This document shows positions 59,433 to 64,000 of a DNA stretch of 64,000 nucleotides, piece by piece. Below the pieces are notes generated by a model. The model was not told where the DNA came from. It made no database searches and saw only the letters and a list, made by a program, of their open reading frames with translations. Source of the DNA: Acridotheres tristis (lineage: Eukaryota > Chordata > Aves > Passeriformes > Sturnidae). The stretch is from NCBI GenBank assembly GCA_037013685.1, contig CM072904.1, positions 558,001 to 622,000 on the forward strand. Direction: 5' to 3'. Position 1 is the stretch's first letter. Each line of letters begins with the position of its first letter. The translations under genes and the position numbers were made by a program.

Positions 59433-59776
59433 CTCACGGTGTTCCCTTCCCTCACGGTGCTCCCTTCCCTCACGGTGCTCCCTTCCCTCACGGTGTTCCC
59501 ATCCCACACGGTGCTCCCTTCCCTCACGGTGCTCCCTTCCCTCACGGTGCTCCCTTCCCTCACGGTGCTCCCTTCCCTCACGGTGTTCCCATCCCACACG
59601 GTGCTCCCTTCCCTCACGGTGCTCCCTTCCCTCACGGTGTTCCCGTCCCACACGGTGCTCCCTTCCCTCACGGTGTTCCCGTCCCACACGGTGTTCCCGT
59701 CCCTCACGGTGTTCCCGTCCCACACGGTGCTCCCGTCCCACACGGTGCTCCCGTCCCACACGGTGCTCCCTTTCCA
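59433..59776. repeat. Minisatellite B, 19 units of 18 bp
   Basis: The unit is CACGGTGCTCCCTTCCCT; the CACGGT core starts at 59435 and recurs at exact 18-bp steps to 59759, 19 copies. Variation is confined mainly to positions 8 (C/T), 13 (T/A/G) and 18 (T/A), and A or G at 13 nearly always goes with A at 18. As 18 is divisible by three and the unit lacks stops, several frames on both strands stay open; these are not genes. Confidence 0.96.
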
Positions 59777-60456
59777 CACTGCATACACCCCACAGCACGC
59801 CTGGGCTCTGGCACCCCTGGCACAGCCCAGGCTGAGGGAAGCAAAGAGTCATGGCTGGCTTTGGGGGGTTCTGGGAAGGGGACAAGGCTGCTGTGCTTCA
59901 CTGGAACTCCCTGAGCGGGAATGCTGAACCCTCCCACCTCCCCATGCCATGGGGGCTATAATGAACAGAGCTGGGAGCCCCTTGCCCCGCTCAAAGCTCT
60001 CACTACTTCGTCACAAAAGAAAGATAAAACGCCACACAGCCCAGACACCTCAAAACCCAGTTCCACATCCCCGCTTTTCCCCAGCTCCCGCTATCTGCCT
60101 GTTTCTCCGCATCCCGGGAGCACAGTGCCATCCGCTGGCGCTGCTCCCCTGCAGGTGCCTCCCCAGCACAGCCCGTGCTGCTAAAGCAGAACCATCCCCT
60201 CCACCTGTCCCCAGTCCCCTCTCCTGTGCCCTGTGCCAGCACTGCCCCAAGCCCCGGGCTCAGCCTCCCACCAGCTCCCCCAAATCCAGGCACAAGGGAG
60301 GGCCAGAGGTGCTTCAGCAACAAACAACTGCCACGGCCATCCCCAGGGATCGGGGATCTCATTCTCCAAAGGGAACATTCTCCGAAACCTCCATGTTGGA
60401 AAGGAGCCTTCTTGGTTTGCACACCACAGACAAAGAAAATAACCTGCTGTAGAATA

Positions 60457-60745
60457 AATCACAGAACCCCAGACTGGTTTGGGTTGGAAAGGCCCTGAAA
60501 GCCCATCCAGTTCCATCCCTTGCCACGGGCAGGACACCTTCCACTGTCCCAGGCTGCTCTGAGCCCCAGTGTCCAACCTGGCCAGGGACACTTCCAGGGA
60601 TCCAGGGGCAGCCACAGCTGCTCTGTGCCAGGGCCTCCTCACCCTCACAGGAGGGGATTTCTTCCCAATATCCCATCTAAATTTCTCCTCTTTTAACTTA
60701 AAATAGTTGCCCTTGTCCTATCACTATCTGCCCATGAAAAATGTC
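60457..60745 (-). mobile_element. CR1 LINE 3' fragment
   Basis: An inverted copy: CACAGAACCCCAGACTGGTT, AAGGCCCTGAAAGCCCATCC, CCACTGTCCCAGGCTGCTCT, CCAATATCCCATCTAAATTT and TTGTCCTATCACTATCTGCC. Confidence 0.93.
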
Positions 60746-61621
60746 ATCTCCCTCTATTTTATAAGCCCTTTTAAGTAATGAACTGTAAAATGGCTGGTGT
60801 TTTATTGCAAATACAGCAAGAAAATAAAGAATGACAGTCAAGATTTGTATGGATTTCTGTCCTTTCAGGAGAGACTGAAGAGCCAACAATCCTATATCTG
60901 AGTCTGCTTCACTGCCCCAGTTGAAAGATGAGGAAGAGCAGGACAGACGGACACCCAGAGCCACTGTACCACTCAGAGCCCCCCTCCAGACTGTTTGGAG
61001 TTACTCTGACTTAGGTATGTTCAATCTCCAAGGGCAGTAAAAGACTTCCTGTTACTTTTGAAGAGAATTCTATTCATCCTTCTGGTAACAAAAAAAAGCT
61101 AGAAGAAAGCTATGGCTGAGAGTGAGAAGCTGTTGAGGTTTCCTGTTCTTGACACCGAGAATGAGCAGTAAATGAGCTCTGCTGTGAAAGAAAAGCCAGA
61201 ACAACAATTCCACCCAAAAAAATCTAGAGCTTTCCAAAGCTGGATCTAAAAAGAACTGTATTTCTAATGAAAACAACAAGTAACTTTGAAGCCATGAACC
61301 TAAAAAATCCCACTTGAATATAATCAAATAGGACATTTCTGTTGTAATTATCAAATATTCACATTCAAAAACTTTTTGAGCACAAGACTAAGTCTCAAGC
61401 AGCTACCGAGGAACTTCAAACCAAATACAAAATATCTTTGTTTCAGTATTGAAAGAAATCAACAAGAATGGGATTCCAGGATGCCACCTGTGAATTCAGC
61501 TTTACTGAAGAACAGGATTTTAAGAATGCTATTTGAGTTTTTGCTAAACAAGGTCAAGTTGTTATACATCACCAACCATGCTTCTGGGAGAAAAACAAAC
61601 CCTTTTGCCTTTAAAAGAGAA

Positions 61622-61770
61622 AGATCACAGAATGGTTGGGAGGGACCTTCAAGACCATTTAGTTTCACCCCCTGTCACGGGCAGGGACACCTTCCACTAC
61701 CCCAGGTTGCTCCAAGCCCCATCCAACCTGGCCTGGAACAATTCCAGGATGGAGCAGCCATGCTGGAGAT
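61622..61770 (-). mobile_element. CR1 LINE 3' fragment
   Basis: An inverted copy: GATCACAGAATGGTTGGGAG, GGGCAGGGACACCTTCCACT, CCAACCTGGCCTGGAACAAT. Confidence 0.88.
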
Positions 61771-62357
61771 GCTGCAGTGCTATAGAACAGGGTAAAGCAC
61801 ACCAGCTCCTGGGTGTGGTGAACTCCTGCCTGTGTCAACTACCCAGATACACAGATACAGGATATGTTACACACTTGGAATATGAGCCTCAGTGGTAAAG
61901 TGACTTCAAAACTTCTCTAACTGAGACCTGAGGCTGGGGCAATCACATCGGACCAGTGAGATTTTCCAAGCCCTCTGGCTGCAGGTGGGCTGGAGATAGC
62001 ACAGCAGGTCTATGACTAAGGACTAAAATCCCTTTTTTTCTTGCTAAGACAAGGAAAACAAAAAAGAACACAATCATCCCCTTAAATTCTCCAAATTAAA
62101 GCCTATTAACCTATTACTTTCAAAGGTCAGCAAAGGAATAGAGGGAGGATTCCCTGGTATTCTGTCCTCAGTCAGCAGAAAAGCTGAGGTTGAGCCCAGG
62201 CTGCTCCTGTACACGGGAAGAGCACGTTAAGCTGCAGCATTCACAGCGTGCAGCTGCTGGGATGAAATGGAATACACATTGAAATGCATCTAAAAAAAAG
62301 AACACAGACATTCACAGAGAACTGGCAAGGTAAATTTATTTGAAAGACATGACCCAC

Positions 62358-62525
62358 CTCTTTGTAATTGCCCTGGAGATAAAGATGACTGACATGTTCA
62401 AGCAAACAGTTCCGGTCTGCTGTGTGGAGCTGGTAAATGCTAATCAGGGGGTCAAGCAGATTAGCTGGGCACTGGGAGAGCATTCCGAGCACACGGGCCT
62501 GCAGCTTCTTCAGCTTGGTGCCAGA
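62358..62525 (-). CDS. EXD3: EXD3 exon 2 of window (N-terminal helical region)
   Basis: This exon encodes window residues 57-112, phase 0 at both ends (168 bp). It runs from SGTKLKKLQA to LQGNYKE and contains LLDPLISIYQLHTADRNCLLEHV, which aligns with the human segment around IFQLQDADRSCLLAHV. The donor is GAG|GTGGGT. The acceptor is GAAG preceded by an unusual pyrimidine tract built from three copies of a 10-bp repeat (see findings). The next exon begins with AAIL in phase 0, as in human, so the junction is well supported. The segment is helical and has no recognised catalytic motif. Confidence 0.95.
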
Positions 62526-63756
62526 CTTCAAAAAACAACAAAAAACAACAAAAAACAATCAAACACAGGTTTGGTAAAGATGGCTGCGATTCAACAGTGG
62601 TTGAAAACGCAGCTTGTTTAAACAGAGCAAGCGAATTCCTCTGGAAGGGATTCTCCAATTTCCCCACAGAGTCTGCAGGCAGAAATCGGAACAATATGAT
62701 ACACATTTTTTTCACAGCACCCACTTTAAGAACATAAAATCTTTGTGGGGTAATTCTGGAAAAGGGATAGGGCGTCGTGCAAAAGTAAAATCTGAAACGG
62801 GTAAAATGCCCTCTGCTAACGGAGCTCTTCAGAAATTTTCCCCTCTAGTTCCCAGCAGAAAATTTCTGAATCCAGCGACTCCCTTCCAGGGAGATCTCAC
62901 CTATCAGGCATAAGAATTCTGTTTTCATTCCCAGGCTTGCTGCTGGGTGCATGAAGGATAGGGAAAGCACTATCAAAAGATACACAGACACAGGTACTAA
63001 TCCTTGTGTTCCCACGTGATCATTCACTCGTGACACAGGGATTTCAGTGCCAGTAGCACTTCACTGAACTTTGCTGATCCTGTGATGGCAGAGCTCAACA
63101 TCTAACCAGAGCCATTTGGAAAAATGGGAAAGGAAGCAACACAAATATAAAAGTATCCTGCTGTTCAGAGCCAAAAGCTTACAGAAAAGAGAAAATCTCA
63201 GTAGGTCAGAATATCTGAGGGCAGATGGAATGGTAAACATTAGGACATAAAATCTGATGACCCAACTTTACAGAACTAATCATTCAGCTGCTGAGAAGGC
63301 ACGCTGTTCCCATTTTCTGCATTCCCACCATATGGCAGGAATTAAGCAATCCTACAGTAACTGGCTTCTATTTGCAGAGCTGGAAGAACACACAGAGCAG
63401 ATTTCTGCAACTGGGTTTCTCCTGACAGCAGGGATGTGGGTTCCAGTGGAAGAGCCTCCAGCCTGGAAAGGCTGCAAGAGCAACGCTCGATCAAAGTGGT
63501 TTGATCTGGAGAGATGGAAATCCCAACTTTGGAGGGGAAACAACTCCGGCAGCACAGCTCCCAATATGATTTCATTTTCAGGCCAGGCACGCCACAGATA
63601 ACAACATCTCACTGTGAGTTTCACATCTTGTCACACTCTGTATAAGGCTTCAGAGAAGATACTGGACTTTTTGGAATAAAGTGAAACTAGAGATACTTGA
63701 GGAACATTAAAATCAATTACTCTCTCCCAGCTCTCTTGGCTTTCTCTTTTTCTAAC
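62526..63756. other. EXD3: EXD3 intron between exons 2 and 1 of the window
   Basis: A 1.2 kb intron. At its 3' splice end (62529-62560 on the plus strand) are three copies of a 10-bp A-rich unit, which form the pyrimidine tract on the sense strand. Confidence 0.85.
62529..62560. repeat. Short tandem repeat, 10-bp A-rich unit x3
   Basis: CAAAAAACAA is repeated three times right next to the acceptor of EXD3 exon 2. Confidence 0.9.
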
Positions 63757-63924
63757 CTGTGGGACAGCAGGATGCGTTTTTATCCAAAGCTGCAGCTCCG
63801 TGGTGATGCAATACCCCAGGGAATGCCCTTTCCCCTTCCAATCACTGCTGCTCTCCAGCATGGCCAGGAGTCCTGCCAAAGGGTCCTCCAGTCTGGCAAA
63901 GCCCCGCCTGATTTCTTCCTTGAG
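63757..63924 (-). CDS. EXD3: EXD3 exon 1 of window (N-terminal helical region)
   Basis: This exon encodes window residues 1-56, phase 0 at both ends (168 bp). It begins LKEEIRRGF and ends KTHPAVPQ, with the motif DPLAGLLAMLES that closely matches the human N-terminal region around DPLAGLLDMLES. The acceptor is TCTCGGTAG and the donor CAG|GTTAGA. The region is predicted alpha-helical with no catalytic residues; its role in the family is not defined. No start codon in a good context precedes it in frame, so the initiating exon lies right of the window. A longer out-of-frame reading of the same bases is a shadow. Confidence 0.94.
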
Positions 63925-64000
63925 CTACCGAGATACAAAACCACATTGTCATGTACAAAAAGATTAGTGAATCCTCCCTTCCCCCAGCTGAACACAAAGC
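63925..64000. other. EXD3: EXD3 intron, right edge of window
   Basis: The intron upstream of the first exon seen here; the window ends before the next exon. Confidence 0.85.

Larger units (their letters stand above)
51801..62357. other. EXD3: EXD3 intron between exons 3 and 2 (10.6 kb)
   Basis: It contains CR1 copies at 53.0, 54.6, 60.5 and 61.6 kb, a TTTGG-rich low-complexity run at 53.77 kb, three unique AT-rich stretches that look conserved (54.06-54.42, 55.04-55.27 and 58.48-58.83 kb) and two adjacent minisatellites at 59.03-59.78 kb. No additional exon was found; exons 2 and 3 are adjacent in the human protein. Confidence 0.85.
8329..63924 (-). other. EXD3: EXD3 gene, 16 coding exons, partial at both ends
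   Basis: This is the span of the only recognisable gene. EXD3 is the vertebrate relative of nematode MUT-7: an N-terminal helical region, a DnaQ-like DEDDy 3'-5' exonuclease domain and a C-terminal Mut7-C RNase-like domain. Sixteen exons with GT-AG borders join in phase to 698 codons; the human protein is, from memory, near 876 residues, so a short N-terminal part and roughly 150 C-terminal residues are missing. In human the gene lies between NRARP (3' side) and NOXA1 (5' side); if synteny holds, NRARP would be to the left of this window and NOXA1 to the right. The exact nuclease substrate of vertebrate EXD3 is poorly known to me. Confidence 0.96.

Noticed and set aside
58906..59927. Open frames of up to 310 codons on both strands, with repeats such as LPSRCS or HGAPFP
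   Set aside because: They are a by-product of the 18-bp minisatellite (a multiple of three with no stops) and of the 24-bp array. Several frames on both strands are open at once, and there are no splice sites or known domains.

Overview
The window is vertebrate nuclear DNA, almost certainly from a bird and probably a passerine. The interspersed repeats are nearly all CR1-type LINE 3' fragments, one copy keeping the paired ATTCTGTG-like octamer tail. There is one long-terminal repeat of a type I associate with passerine endogenous retroviruses, and no sign of mammalian Alu or L1. Long introns, GT-AG splice sites and CpG depletion outside a few patches fit this.

One protein-coding gene explains all the coding signal I can support: EXD3 (exonuclease 3'-5' domain containing 3, the vertebrate mut-7 homologue), on the minus strand. 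I could place 16 coding exons by reading the reverse complement, matching acceptors, donors and codon phases. Together they give 2,094 bp, exactly 698 codons, with every exon junction in phase. Residue numbers below are counted from the first codon in this window. The start codon lies beyond the right edge. The 3' end, encoding the C-terminal zinc-binding part, was not found and is probably beyond the left edge.

Layout from the 5' side of the gene (right) to the 3' side (left): exons 1-2 at 62.3-63.9 kb (alpha-helical N-terminal region); a 10.5 kb intron with two minisatellites at 59.0-59.8 kb; exons 3-5 at 50.2-51.8 kb; exons 6-7 at 43.3-44.6 kb; a 16.8 kb intron; exons 8-13 at 20.5-26.5 kb, which carry the linker and the whole DEDDy 3'-5' exonuclease domain; and exons 14-16 at 8.3-18.2 kb, which carry the Mut7-C RNase-like domain. 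The first 8.3 kb holds a CR1 copy, a solo LTR and low-complexity runs, but no exon I could recognise.

No new multi-gene system is visible. The observations most worth checking are a minisatellite carrying repeated RBPJ/CSL-type sites, a neighbouring 19-unit 18-bp minisatellite, weak or ambiguous splice sites in EXD3 that could give truncated or length-variant isoforms, and several unique intronic stretches that look like conserved regulatory elements. One of those has a palindromic GATA site.
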